Shown here: positions 16,701 to 25,854 of the stretch, piece by piece
Position numbering within the stretch: position 1 is the first letter of the stretch
How the letters are laid out: the number at the start of each line of letters is the position of its first letter
Source: Bacteroidales bacterium
GTDB lineage: Bacteria; Bacteroidota; Bacteroidia; Bacteroidales; Prolixibacteraceae
Direction: 5' to 3'
Assembly (NCBI GenBank): GCA_012719495.1
Contig: JAAYAG010000078.1
Coordinates: 1 to 40,607, forward strand
DNA: 40,607 nucleotides
Position numbers and translations under genes: made by a program
Notes under the pieces: generated by a model
Database searches by the model: none
What the model saw: the letters and a program-made list of their open reading frames with translations, nothing else
What the model was told of the DNA's origin: nothing

Positions 16701-18491
16701 ATGACAAAGAATCAGAAGCTCTTGAATTGGGTAAATGAATGGGCTGCAATATGCCAACCCAACAATGTGTATTGGTGTGACGGATCGGAAGAAGAAAATC
16801 AGCGTTTGCTTGATGAAATGGTAAAATCAGGCCAGGCTGTAAAATTAGATGATAAAAAACGCCCGGGAAGTTACGCTTTCAATAGCGATCCTAGTGACGT
16901 GGCACGTGTTGAAAACCGCACATTTATCTGTTCTGAAAAGAAAGAAGATGCCGGCCCAACCAACAACTGGAAAGCTCCAGCAGAGATGAAAGCTGAAATG
17001 CTTGAAAAATACAAAGGTTGCATGAAAGGCCGTACAATGTACGTTATTCCTTTCAGTATGGGACCTCTTGGCTCGAACATTGCAAAAATCGGTATTGAAA
17101 TTACTGACTCTGCATACGTTGTTGTAAACATGAGAATTATGACCCGTATGGGAAAAGCTGTTCTCGATGTACTGGGCAACGATGAGTTTATTCCTTGCAT
17201 TCACTCTGTAGGAGCACCTCTTGAAGCAGGTCAGAAGGATGTTCGTTGGCCTTGTGCATCAAACATCGACGACAAATACATTTCACACTTCCCTGAAACC
17301 AACGAAATTTGGTCGTTTGGTTCAGGTTACGGTGGAAATGCTCTTCTTGGCAAAAAATGTCTTGCTCTTCGTATTGCCTCTAACATGGCAAAACGTGAAG
17401 GTTGGTTGGCAGAGCACATGCTTATCATGGGCATCACCAATCCAAAAGGCGAAAAGAAATACATTGCTGCTGCATTCCCAAGTGCTTGCGGTAAAACAAA
17501 CCTCGCTATGTTGATCCCAACTATTCCTGGTTACAAAGTGGAAACTGTTGGTGACGATATCGCTTGGATGAAATTCGACAAAGATGGTGTTTTGCGTGCA
17601 ATTAACCCAGAAGCCGGTTTCTTTGGTGTAGCTCCGTTTACTTCTGAAGATACAAATCCTAATGCAATGCACAGTGCCGACAAGAACACTATTTTCACGA
17701 ACGTAGGTGTTACACCCGACGGTGACATTTGGTGGGAAGGTATTGGTTGGGATTGTCCAGCAGGAACTATTACATGGAAAGATAAAGTTTACGATCCGGC
17801 ATCAGGCGAGCCTGTCGCTCATCCAAATGCTCGTTTTACAGCACCAGCTAACCAATGTCCAGCTGTTGACCCAGCTTGGGAAGATCCTGCTGGTGTGCCA
17901 ATTTCAGCTATCTTATTCGGTGGCCGTCGTCCAAGTACTGTGCCATTGGTTTACCAAGCATTTGATTGGAACCATGGTACTTTCATGGGCTCTATCGTAG
18001 GCTCTGAAGTTACTGCTGCTGCTATCGGTTTGAAAGCTGGTGTACGCCGCGATCCATTTGCAATGTTACCATTCTGTGGATATAACATGGGTGACTATTT
18101 TGGACATTGGGTAAGCATTGGCAAAAACGCTCCGGATAAGAGCAAATTACCATTGATTTTCAACGTGAACTGGTTCCGCAAATCACCTGAAGGAAAATGG
18201 TTGTGGCCAGGTTATGGCGATAATATTCGCGTATTGGGTTGGATCATCGAACGTGTTCTTGGTAACGTTGAAGCCGTTGAAACTCCAATTGGTTTATTAC
18301 CAAAGAAAGAAGATATCAACATCGAAGGTCTTAAAGGCCAGGCTGAATTGATGGATGCTTTATTGGAAGTTGACAAAAACCTTTGGTTAGACGAGTGTGA
18401 ATTGATTGCAGAACACCAAGCACAATTTGGCGAATCATTACCAAAAGAAATGAAAGAACAATACGAACAATTGAAAGCAAGACTTGCTTAA
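16701..18491 (+). CDS. pckG: Phosphoenolpyruvate carboxykinase (GTP type)
   Basis: Cytosolic enzyme interconverting oxaloacetate and phosphoenolpyruvate with a purine nucleotide; in Bacteroidota it works in gluconeogenesis or in CO2-fixing PEP carboxylation. The 596 residues from ATG 16701 ([14 protein letters not shown]) match the GTP-dependent family in length and in motifs: [15 protein letters not shown] near residue 260 (kinase-1a loop with the mobile-Cys region), [10 protein letters not shown] (kinase-2, metal-binding Asp), [14 protein letters not shown], and [22 protein letters not shown] further-upstream ATG at 16623 would add 26 residues unlike the family, so I prefer 16701. It stands alone, with a long leader and a strong terminator. 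Confidence 0.95.
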   Translation: MTKNQKLLNWVNEWAAICQPNNVYWCDGSEEENQRLLDEMVKSGQAVKLDDKKRPGSYAFNSDPSDVARVENRTFICSEKKEDAGPTNNWKAPAEMKAEMLEKYKGCMKGRTMYVIPFSMGPLGSNIAKIGIEITDSAYVVVNMRIMTRMGKAVLDVLGNDEFIPCIHSVGAPLEAGQKDVRWPCASNIDDKYISHFPETNEIWSFGSGYGGNALLGKKCLALRIASNMAKREGWLAEHMLIMGITNPKGEKKYIAAAFPSACGKTNLAMLIPTIPGYKVETVGDDIAWMKFDKDGVLRAINPEAGFFGVAPFTSEDTNPNAMHSADKNTIFTNVGVTPDGDIWWEGIGWDCPAGTITWKDKVYDPASGEPVAHPNARFTAPANQCPAVDPAWEDPAGVPISAILFGGRRPSTVPLVYQAFDWNHGTFMGSIVGSEVTAAAIGLKAGVRRDPFAMLPFCGYNMGDYFGHWVSIGKNAPDKSKLPLIFNVNWFRKSPEGKWLWPGYGDNIRVLGWIIERVLGNVEAVETPIGLLPKKEDINIEGLKGQAELMDALLEVDKNLWLDECELIAEHQAQFGESLPKEMKEQYEQLKARLA

Positions 18492-18510
18492 TTTGGATTG
18501 ATTACAACAT

Positions 18511-18542
18511 AAAAAAATCCCGCTCTTAGCGGGATTTTTTTT
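18511..18542. terminator. Bidirectional terminator between pckG and xerD
   Basis: AAAAAAATCCCGC, loop TCTTA, GCGGGATTTTTTTT: a perfect GC-rich stem extended by A-T pairs, with a T-tract in both directions. It lies between convergent genes ending at 18491 and 18557. Confidence 0.95.
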
Positions 18543-18556
18543 ACCATCATCTTTTC

Positions 18557-19456
18557 TTATGATCGGGGGTGAAACCTGTTAATCGTATCTTTAAGATACT
18601 CTTTGTTAAGATGGGTATAAATCTCTGTTGTTAAAATTGACTCGTGCCCAAGCATTTCTTGAACAGAGCGCAAGTCGGCACCTCCTTCAATCAGATGTGT
18701 TGCAAATGAATGCCTGAAGGTGTGTGGACTAATTTTCTTGTTCAAGTTAATTGCTTCGGCCAAGTTCTTAATAACGGTGAAAATCATCACCCGGCTAAGC
18801 ATCTGACCACGACGGTTCAAAAATAAAATGTCTTTAGCGTTTGATGCAATTTTCAACGTTTTTCGATACGTTTCAACGTATTTTTTGATTTCAGCAATAG
18901 CTCTAGGGCTTATTGGTACTAACCTTTCTTTTTCACCCTTCCCCTTAATTTTCACATACCCCTGCTCTAAGAAAAGATCGCTGATTTTGAGGCTTACCAA
19001 TTCCGAAACACGCAGACCGCAACTGTATAGTGTTTCCAAAATGGCCCTGTTTCTTTGACCTTCGGGTTTTTCTACATCAATAGCGTTAATTAACGAATCA
19101 ATTTCCTCCAAACTCAATACATCAGGCAATTTGCGTCCAATCCTTGGAGCTTCTAACAACGATGTAGGATCGCTGTTAATGCTCTCTTCGATCAACAGAA
19201 ATTTAAAATACGATTTAATTCCCGAAATTGTCCGGGCTTGAGTTCGTGGACTTACTCCTCTTTCGTTTAAATATTCAATAAAACTTTTTAAATGATTTAA
19301 ACGGACTTTCTGCGGAGTTATTCCCTTAAAATTCGATTTAATGAATTCCAAAAGCTTGGTAATGTCATTAATGTACGCATTAATAGAATTTCCCGAAAGG
19401 CCTTTTTCTAGCCTTAAGTATTCCTCAAAACCTTTAATACTGTCATCCCATTTCAT
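18557..19456 (-). CDS. xerD: Site-specific tyrosine recombinase XerD
   Basis: 299 residues, the usual XerC/D length. The N-terminal SAM-like core-binding domain (1-100, FEEYLRLEKGLSGNSINAY) is followed by the catalytic domain with the full set of residues: Arg149 (SCGLRVSEL), Lys173 (KGKGEKER), His245 and Arg248 (PHTFRHSFATHL), His271 (LGHESI) and nucleophile Tyr280 (EIYTHL). The expected role is resolution of chromosome dimers at dif together with a partner recombinase and FtsK; ftsK is about 1.3 kb away. Divergent from aroQ. XerD rather than XerC is chosen on general resemblance and setting, so the paralogue call is somewhat less certain than the family. Confidence 0.93.
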   Translation of the reverse strand: MKWDDSIKGFEEYLRLEKGLSGNSINAYINDITKLLEFIKSNFKGITPQKVRLNHLKSFIEYLNERGVSPRTQARTISGIKSYFKFLLIEESINSDPTSLLEAPRIGRKLPDVLSLEEIDSLINAIDVEKPEGQRNRAILETLYSCGLRVSELVSLKISDLFLEQGYVKIKGKGEKERLVPISPRAIAEIKKYVETYRKTLKIASNAKDILFLNRRGQMLSRVMIFTVIKNLAEAINLNKKISPHTFRHSFATHLIEGGADLRSVQEMLGHESILTTEIYTHLNKEYLKDTINRFHPRS

Positions 19457-19577
19457 GATTCTTCACATTTTTTTTGATATAAGTTAAACAATTATCAATA
19501 ATATTGGTTCTGTAAAATCTTTTTTTTTTCAACATAAAAATTGTACTTTTGTCTTATTAATTGAATAATAGGTATTT

Positions 19578-19994
19578 ATGGATATAAAAATTATTAATGG
19601 CCCTAACCTAAATTTACTAGGTATTCGGGAAAAAGGCATATATGGAGACCAAAGTTTTGAACCGTATGTATCAAATTTACAAAATAAGTATCCTGAATTA
19701 ATAATTGATTATTTTCAGTCTAATGTTGAAGGTGAAATAATTAATTATCTTCATCAGGTAGGTTTTTCTTGCGATGGAGTTATAATCAATGCGGGGGCTT
19801 ATACTCATACTTCAGTTGCCATTCGGGATGCAATTTCTGCCATTAAGGCACCTGTAGTTGAGGTACACATCTCAAATATCCTAACGCGCGAAAATTTCAG
19901 GCACGAATCGCTTATTGGCCCTGTATGCCGGGGAAGCATTATGGGATTTGGCTTCGATTCGTACCGCTTGGCTATCGAGAGTTTTCTTGAGTAG
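19578..19994 (+). CDS. aroQ: 3-dehydroquinate dehydratase, type II
   Basis: Dehydrates 3-dehydroquinate to 3-dehydroshikimate, the third step of the shikimate pathway, in the cytosol. 138 residues is typical for the dodecameric type II enzyme. Visible motifs: INGPNLNLLG (6-15), catalytic Tyr22 in GIYG, FQSNVEGEIINYLHQ, INAGAYTHTSVAIRDAI, and VEVHISNILTRENFRH with His98 and Arg108. A TACTTTTG -7 box at 19544-19551 suggests a short leader; its -33 is poor. Ends 5 bases from the convergent lolA-like stop, with no terminator between them. Confidence 0.96.
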   Translation: MDIKIINGPNLNLLGIREKGIYGDQSFEPYVSNLQNKYPELIIDYFQSNVEGEIINYLHQVGFSCDGVIINAGAYTHTSVAIRDAISAIKAPVVEVHISNILTRENFRHESLIGPVCRGSIMGFGFDSYRLAIESFLE

Positions 19995-19999
19995 CATCA

Positions 20000-20638
20000 T
20001 TAGCGCATGTCGATGACTTCAATATTGGAGTTTTTCTTCGTGTCGAAAATAAAAGTCGATGGTTCATAATTTGTTGTTGTGGTCATCGATTTTATTTTAA
20101 TTGTATATTCATTATCGTCGGTGCCATACATTTTGGCATTCATGATTTGATAGTTCGATAAATCGATCTCCAAAATAAGGCGTGAGAATTCTTTCACCGT
20201 ATGGGGCAGCAATTCAATTTTACAGGTTTTCTTGCCCGAATTTGTGAATTCACCCAAATAGGTGTTTTTGAATCCTTTTTCATAGATTGTGAACACAGTG
20301 GCCGGGTTGAGTAACTCTCCACTCTCGCTGCCAGCATTGTTTATGCTTACTTCTTGTGCTTCGCGCATGTAAGTCCATTGAGTTTTACCATCACAGAAAA
20401 TCTCAACACCTCTCATAGTTAGCTTGTACTTATCTTTTTGCAAGATCAGGTTTCCTCCGGTGGTTTCGTTTAATCCTGCGGCATTGTTTTGCATCGTAAA
20501 ATCAAAACTTGCTGTAATGCTGGGGTAATTCCTCGTCTTTTCTGATACTTTGTCGAGTACGGCTTTTGCCTTTGCATCTGATTGTGAAAAGCTTTGTAAC
20601 GATATGATCGTCAGTATTGCTAAGATAATTTTCTTCAT
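20000..20638 (-). CDS. lolA: LolA-like outer-membrane lipoprotein carrier protein
   Basis: 212 residues with a cleavable signal peptide (MKKIILAILTIISLQSFS) and no lipobox Cys, so it should be soluble in the periplasm. The rest fits the LolA fold: KAKAVLDKVSEKTRNYPSI at the start, alternating strands (GGNLILQKDKYKLTM, FCDGKTQWTY), and late LEIDLSNYQIMNAKMYG. LolA shuttles lipoproteins from the inner to the outer membrane; that function is inferred from the fold. It follows ftsK on the same strand, but a good promoter at 20728-20758 suggests independent expression. Confidence 0.82.
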   Translation of the reverse strand: MKKIILAILTIISLQSFSQSDAKAKAVLDKVSEKTRNYPSITASFDFTMQNNAAGLNETTGGNLILQKDKYKLTMRGVEIFCDGKTQWTYMREAQEVSINNAGSESGELLNPATVFTIYEKGFKNTYLGEFTNSGKKTCKIELLPHTVKEFSRLILEIDLSNYQIMNAKMYGTDDNEYTIKIKSMTTTTNYEPSTFIFDTKKNSNIEVIDMR

Positions 20639-20727
20639 ATCCTTTCTACCTAATTTTTTGTTGTCTTCTTTCTACACACACTCTTTTCCTTCTACAACAA
20701 TTAAGCACCAGCAAAATTGCGATGCCG

Positions 20728-20758
20728 CAAAACTAATATGTATTATGTATTTATCAAA
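20728..20758 (-). promoter_or_regulatory. Candidate promoter for the lolA-like gene
   Basis: On the minus strand: TTTG (20758-20755), a 19-base spacer, then TAGTTTTG (20735-20728), a full match to the Bacteroidota -33/-7 consensus. It lies in the 124-base gap between the ftsK stop and the lolA-like start. Confidence 0.6.
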
Positions 20759-20762
20759 ATTT

Positions 20763-23318
20763 CTACAGAGAATTCAATTTTTGTTCCAAACTGTATTCGT
20801 CCTGGTACATTACCCTTCGTGCCTTGCTGCCTTCGCTTGGTCCTACAATACCCGCAGCTTCCAGCTGATCCATAATTCGGCCTGCACGGTTATAGCCGAT
20901 CGAAAATTTGCGTTGAATCATTGATGTTGATCCTTGTTGGTTCAATACTACCAAACGGGCAGCATCGTCGAAGAATTCATCTTTTTGATTAAGGTCAACT
21001 GCACCGGGCATGTCGCCATCAACGCCAAGAAATTCGGGAAGTAAATATGCTGTAGGGTATGATTGCTGAGAACGTATGTGTTCTACAATTCGCTCTACTT
21101 CGGGCGTGTCAACTAGGGCACATTGCAGTCGTGTCACATCGCTTCCGGCTGAGAATAGCATGTCTCCTTTGCCAATCAACTGGTTTGCCCCGGGTTGGTC
21201 AAGAATAGTTCTGGAGTCGATCATCGAGGCTACTTTAAATGCAATTCTTGAAGGGAAGTTGGCTTTTATAACCCCTGTAATGATATTGGTTGATGGCCGC
21301 TGAGTGGCAATTACCATGTGTATACCAATGGCACGGGCCATCTGTGCAATACGGGCAATGGGAAATTCAATTTCTTTTCCTGCAGTCATAATCAGGTCTG
21401 CAAATTCATCGATAACCACCACAATATATGGCAGAAAACGATGCCCTTTTTCAGGGTTGAGCTTTCTTGAAATAAACTTCTTATTGTATTCTTTTATGTT
21501 TCGGGTGTTTGAACTTTTTAAAAGCTCATAACGGTTGTCCATTTCAATGCCAACCGAGTTAAGTGTTGCTTTTACTTTTTCTACGTCGGTAATGATTGGC
21601 TCGTCGCTATCGGGCAGCTTGGCGAGAAAATGTTTCTCGATTGATGCATAGAGGTTTAGCTCAACTTTTTTTGGATCGATGAAAACAAATTTCACTTGCG
21701 AAGGATGCTTTTTGAATAGGATAGAGGCTATAATCGCATTTAGCCCTACCGATTTTCCTTGACCTGTAGCCCCGGCAACCAAAAGGTGGGGCATTTTTGT
21801 CAGGTCGAAAACGAAGGTTTCGTTCGAGATGGTACGCCCCATGGCAATAGGAAGTTCTGCTTCGGTTTCCTGAAACTTTTTAGAGGTGATGATTGACCGC
21901 ATTGAAACTACCTGTGGCTGCCGGTTTGGAACTTCGATCCCGATAGTCCCCCTGCCCGGAATTGGGGCAATAATTCGAATGCCTAAGGCCGAAAGGCTCA
22001 GGGCTATGTCGTCTTCGAGGTTCTTTATTTTAGAAATACGGATGCCTTGTGCGGGAACAATCTCGTAAAGGGTAACCGTTGGCCCGATAGTGGCTTTTAT
22101 TTTAACTATCTCAATTTTAAAGTTTTTCAGTGTTTCAACAATCTTGTTTTTGTTCTCGATTAATTCTTCGTCGCTAACTTTCGATTTCAGGTGCGAATAA
22201 TCTTCTAACAGATCGACCGATGGGTAATTGTAATGTGATAAATCGAGTTTGGGATCATAATCTTCCAATGGTTGGTTTTCATATTCAACTTCCTTGTCTT
22301 CATCAAAAATGTCGTCTTTTTCAACTTCAATGCTTGCATCGCTGGTGCTGAAATTACTTGTAGCGTTTTTTTCAGCAGTTCGATTGACAATTGTCTCTGT
22401 ATCAATATTTTCTGGTCTATGGACAAATAGTTCTTCGTCGTCGATCATTTCGTCTTGGGCCGGTTCTTCTTTCTTTTCTTTTGGCTTCCTCGAGAAAAGG
22501 CTACGTTTTTTTGGTTTGTCTTCAAAAAGTACCTTTTCATTTTCTGATGACTCGATTATTTCTTTAGGTTCGGTTGGTTTCTTCACTTTGTCAATCAACG
22601 GAATAACACCTTCTTCCTCTTCTTCATCAAAAGGTTCTTCGTCATCATTTTCTTCAGATGATTCAGCCTTAGAAATTCTCACTTTCACTGGCTTTTCTTT
22701 TTTGGGCCTGCGTCTGAAAATATGTGTAAAACTGTCGACATTTACCACGAGATAAATGAGCAGTGTGGCAAGTAATATGAAAAACGTACCAATTTTTCCA
22801 ATCATAGAGTCGAGCCAAATGGCTATATAATACCCAAATGTACCACCGGGGTACACGCTTGCTGTATCGTATTTCCACTCGAAAGCAAAGCCAAGGGTAA
22901 CCGAAAGCCATACAAGAATAGCAAGCGATTGTACCGTTTTAGTGAGAAGTGAGGTTATGTGTTGATTAAGTAATTTGAGGGTATAGATGGCCATGATGAA
23001 AATGAAAACGAACGATGAGAGCCCGAAACTGCGATTCATCAATACGTCGGCTAAAAAAGCCCCTGATTTCCCGGTGATGTTTTCTACCTTAATATCAGTG
23101 TCTTTTATCAGGTCGAGCCACTTCATTTGAAGTTTGCTTTGATCGGCATCGGCGCTAAACAGGTAGCTTACCATAGCCATAAAAAGGTAAATAGTGAAGA
23201 CTGCTAAAACAAGGCCAATTATGATTTTTGTTTTTTCGGTTCCTTCAGGGTTTCCTTTTTTTATCTCCGACGTTGCAGTCTTAGATTTAGTATTTGTTGT
23301 TTTTTTCTTTTCGGCCAT
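20763..23318 (-). CDS. ftsK: DNA translocase FtsK
   Basis: 851 residues. Four N-terminal membrane segments (about 30-55, 95-115, 125-145, 165-190) anchor it at the division septum. A highly charged, Asp/Glu/Lys-rich linker (about 200-370) precedes the RecA-like motor with Walker A GATGQGKSVG (near 517) and Walker B VVVIDEFADLI, plus the family's MARAIGIHMVIATQRPS. The C-terminal winged-helix gamma domain (MIQRKFSIGYNRAGRIMDQLE) binds polar DNA sequences and activates XerD. It pumps terminus DNA across the septum. A TAAATTTG -7-like box (minus strand, 23355-23348) sits about 30 bases before the start. Confidence 0.96.
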   Translation of the reverse strand: MAEKKKTTNTKSKTATSEIKKGNPEGTEKTKIIIGLVLAVFTIYLFMAMVSYLFSADADQSKLQMKWLDLIKDTDIKVENITGKSGAFLADVLMNRSFGLSSFVFIFIMAIYTLKLLNQHITSLLTKTVQSLAILVWLSVTLGFAFEWKYDTASVYPGGTFGYYIAIWLDSMIGKIGTFFILLATLLIYLVVNVDSFTHIFRRRPKKEKPVKVRISKAESSEENDDEEPFDEEEEEGVIPLIDKVKKPTEPKEIIESSENEKVLFEDKPKKRSLFSRKPKEKKEEPAQDEMIDDEELFVHRPENIDTETIVNRTAEKNATSNFSTSDASIEVEKDDIFDEDKEVEYENQPLEDYDPKLDLSHYNYPSVDLLEDYSHLKSKVSDEELIENKNKIVETLKNFKIEIVKIKATIGPTVTLYEIVPAQGIRISKIKNLEDDIALSLSALGIRIIAPIPGRGTIGIEVPNRQPQVVSMRSIITSKKFQETEAELPIAMGRTISNETFVFDLTKMPHLLVAGATGQGKSVGLNAIIASILFKKHPSQVKFVFIDPKKVELNLYASIEKHFLAKLPDSDEPIITDVEKVKATLNSVGIEMDNRYELLKSSNTRNIKEYNKKFISRKLNPEKGHRFLPYIVVVIDEFADLIMTAGKEIEFPIARIAQMARAIGIHMVIATQRPSTNIITGVIKANFPSRIAFKVASMIDSRTILDQPGANQLIGKGDMLFSAGSDVTRLQCALVDTPEVERIVEHIRSQQSYPTAYLLPEFLGVDGDMPGAVDLNQKDEFFDDAARLVVLNQQGSTSMIQRKFSIGYNRAGRIMDQLEAAGIVGPSEGSKARRVMYQDEYSLEQKLNSL

Positions 23319-23510
23319 AGAAATCGTAAGGTTATTACTTCTGCATGCAAATTTATCAAAATCGATGAAACAGTCATCGTGTTTATTTGAACGAAAAAGT
23401 TTTACCCCTGATTATTTTTGAATTTATTCCGTTGACTAAGAATAAAAACGTCTTTATAAGCATGATAATTGCAAAAGATCCTTATTTTTCGGGGGAAACA
23501 ATTTAATAGA

Positions 23511-23546
23511 GCAAAAACAAAGGCTTTATAATAAAAATAAAGCCTC
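23511..23546 (-). terminator. Terminator of the chemoreceptor gene
   Basis: Perfect 9-bp stem AGGCTTTAT (23521-23529) / ATAAAGCCT (23537-23545), loop of 7, followed on the minus strand by TTTGTTTTTGC. It begins about 20 bases after the stop at 23567. Confidence 0.8.
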
Positions 23547-23566
23547 TGTTGTTCTGTAGAATAGGA

Positions 23567-25468
23567 TTAATATTTTCTAATTTTGAAGAAAGCCACCAAA
23601 TCGTTTAAGTGACCTGCCTGTGCAGAGAGTTCTTCAGCACTTGCAGCAAGTTCTTCGGATGCAGCTGCATTTTGTTGGGCAACTTGGTTCATTTGCTGAA
23701 CTGAATCGCTTACTTGTGAAACCCCTAACGACTGTTGCATGTTCGATGTGGTGATGTCTTGAACGAGTTCTGTTGTTTTTTGTATTTCGGGAAGGAGTTC
23801 CATCATTTTTTTTCCAGCGTCTTCACTTACTAATCGACTTTCAGCCGAGAGTTTGATAATTTCTTCTGCTGCTTTTTTACTGTCATCGGCCAAGCGGCGA
23901 ACTTCGCCTGCAACAACGGCAAAACCACGACCGTGTTCACCTGCCCGTGCTGCTTCAACAGCTGCATTGAGTGCTAAAATGTTGGTCTGAAATGCAATAT
24001 CGTTGATTATGCTGATTTTTTCTGAAATTATCTGGCTCGATTTTATTGCTTCAGAGGCCGATTCTACTACTTGGTTGATTTTGTTCCTTGACTCGAAAGA
24101 GATTTGTTCTGTTGTCTTCGCGTTTTCTGCATTGTGTTGGATCATTGCCGATAACTCTTCCATTGTTGATGATACTTCCTCTATGGTTGATGCCTGTTCT
24201 GCAGCTCCTTGAGACATTTCCGTGCTCGTACTGCTCATTTGGAGGCTTGCAGAGGCAATATTTTCTGAGCTTGATAAAATCCCGGCAATTGTATCTCGTA
24301 ACCTGTAAACCATTTTGTTTAATGAAGAGGCAAGTTGACCTACTTCGTCTTTCTGATTTAGATCGATATGTGTAGTAAAGTCGCCTTCAGCTAACTGGTT
24401 TGCAAAATCCACTCCTTTCATTAATCCGTTAGTAATAGTTTTGCTAAAGAAATAATTAAGTAAAATGAAAGAGCCTATCGCCGCGATTGTTACAATTGCG
24501 ATCAAAATGAACAGTGTGTATAATTGGCGGTGTATGTCAGATACAAACACGGTACCGGCTATATAGGCATCTATTTTTTCTATATATTTGAAATATAAGA
24601 ATTTATCTTCTCCGTCTAATTCATAATTAATTTTGCCTGATGTTTCGTTTGAAGAAACCATTTGCTTGAAAAAACTGAAATCGGCATAACTTTTCCCTTT
24701 GTCGGTTGGATGAATAATTACTTCTCCATTTTTTGATATTAACATGGGATAACCTTTGTTGATAAACGATTTTGTATGAAATAAACCTTCAAGGTTATTC
24801 AGGTCTTTCTCCCGTTGTCCAACATAGAGCATCCCTTCAACTTTTCCGTTGATGATAATTGGTGAATAAGCAGTTAGATACCAATCGTCGACAACAAATG
24901 CACGGCCAGTATAGGTTTTCCCAGTAAGTACAGTTTTTACAACCTGTGAGCTATTCGGAATATATGTACCGATTGCCCTATTCCCTTTTGCATCTGTAAC
25001 GTTGGTCGATATACGCATAAAGCCTTCAGGAATCCGCTGAAAAATTGTTGCTGTTTGTATACCGAATTTTTTAATTTGGTCGACATGCGTAATGTCTTTC
25101 TGAATTTGTTTGCCATTTATTTGCCATACATTTACTTCGACATCTGACGATATATTTGTCATCTGATCAATGGCATTGAATGTGATTTTTTCCCCGCTTT
25201 TGATTTCTATTTTTCCAACATTTGACAGATATTGCTCAAAAAGCGTCAACCCTAATTCTGTAATTTGCTGGTTTTTCTCTAATTCTAGGTTTAAATACCC
25301 CGACATGTCAGCTAATTCGTTCTTTAAATTTGCATCGACCGAATTATATATTTGTTTTTTGCTGCTTACATAATTGTAAGCCGACATGGAAAAAATAATG
25401 AGAAACACGAACAGACTAATGACAATATTCATTCGCTGCCCAATCTTAATGTTGTTCAGAAAATTCAT
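23567..25468 (-). CDS. Methyl-accepting chemotaxis protein with periplasmic Cache-type sensor
   Basis: Transmembrane chemoreceptor of 633 residues from ATG 25468 ([14 protein letters not shown]). One membrane segment near residues 15-37, a large periplasmic region (about 40-320) resembling a Cache3/Cache2-type fold ([41 protein letters not shown]), a second membrane segment (about 325-350), a HAMP domain and a long signalling coiled coil. The hairpin tip [18 protein letters not shown] plus [16 protein letters not shown] is the conserved kinase-contact region. No CheA, CheW or flagellar gene lies in the window, so the output is unknown. The frame also reaches an in-frame TTG at 25498, but that start would translate through an 11-G tract; ATG 25468 fits the family better. 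Confidence 0.9.
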   Translation of the reverse strand: MNFLNNIKIGQRMNIVISLFVFLIIFSMSAYNYVSSKKQIYNSVDANLKNELADMSGYLNLELEKNQQITELGLTLFEQYLSNVGKIEIKSGEKITFNAIDQMTNISSDVEVNVWQINGKQIQKDITHVDQIKKFGIQTATIFQRIPEGFMRISTNVTDAKGNRAIGTYIPNSSQVVKTVLTGKTYTGRAFVVDDWYLTAYSPIIINGKVEGMLYVGQREKDLNNLEGLFHTKSFINKGYPMLISKNGEVIIHPTDKGKSYADFSFFKQMVSSNETSGKINYELDGEDKFLYFKYIEKIDAYIAGTVFVSDIHRQLYTLFILIAIVTIAAIGSFILLNYFFSKTITNGLMKGVDFANQLAEGDFTTHIDLNQKDEVGQLASSLNKMVYRLRDTIAGILSSSENIASASLQMSSTSTEMSQGAAEQASTIEEVSSTMEELSAMIQHNAENAKTTEQISFESRNKINQVVESASEAIKSSQIISEKISIINDIAFQTNILALNAAVEAARAGEHGRGFAVVAGEVRRLADDSKKAAEEIIKLSAESRLVSEDAGKKMMELLPEIQKTTELVQDITTSNMQQSLGVSQVSDSVQQMNQVAQQNAAASEELAASAEELSAQAGHLNDLVAFFKIRKY

Positions 25469-25489
25469 AGTAATTTCTCCCCCCCCCCC
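25469..25489 (-). promoter_or_regulatory. 11-G homopolymer at the ribosome-binding position of the chemoreceptor
   Basis: On the minus strand an uninterrupted G11 (25489-25479) is followed by AGAAATTACT and the ATG at 25468. The tract's 3' end is 10 bases from the start codon and supplies the only G-rich, SD-like sequence. A -7-like TAGTTTTG (25531-25524) lies upstream, so the tract would be in the leader. Slippage would alter the spacing or strength of the site. Confidence 0.7.
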
Positions 25490-25854
25490 AAGAAACAATT
25501 TTTTTTGCTTAATAAAATCGATTCAAAACTATGTTTTTTTTAAATCTGTTTATGTGAATTCCTTTTCTGAAGAAAGTCTTTTATTTAATAATAATGAACC
25601 CGAAAGGATAAGTTAACATTACACCAAATCTGTAAAATAGTATAAATGTTTTGTTTACGATGTTCTATTGTTGTCTGTTTTGTGTTTACTATAGAAGCAA
25701 TATGTATGAAGTATGCCTTTTCGTTTGAAATTTAGAGTGGATTGTAAAACAAAGTTGAAAGGAATAGACTTTAAAGAATTTTTTCACAAATGTTCGAACT
25801 GTTTTCAGTCAACATATATAGTATTGGTCTATTTCTTGTTTTGCAAAATGCAGA
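25490..25854. other. Non-coding interval upstream of the chemoreceptor
   Basis: AT-rich stretch between the lytic transglycosylase stop (25855) and the chemoreceptor leader. Apart from the -7-like box at 25524-25531 I see no gene, hairpin terminator or repeat in it. Confidence 0.5.
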
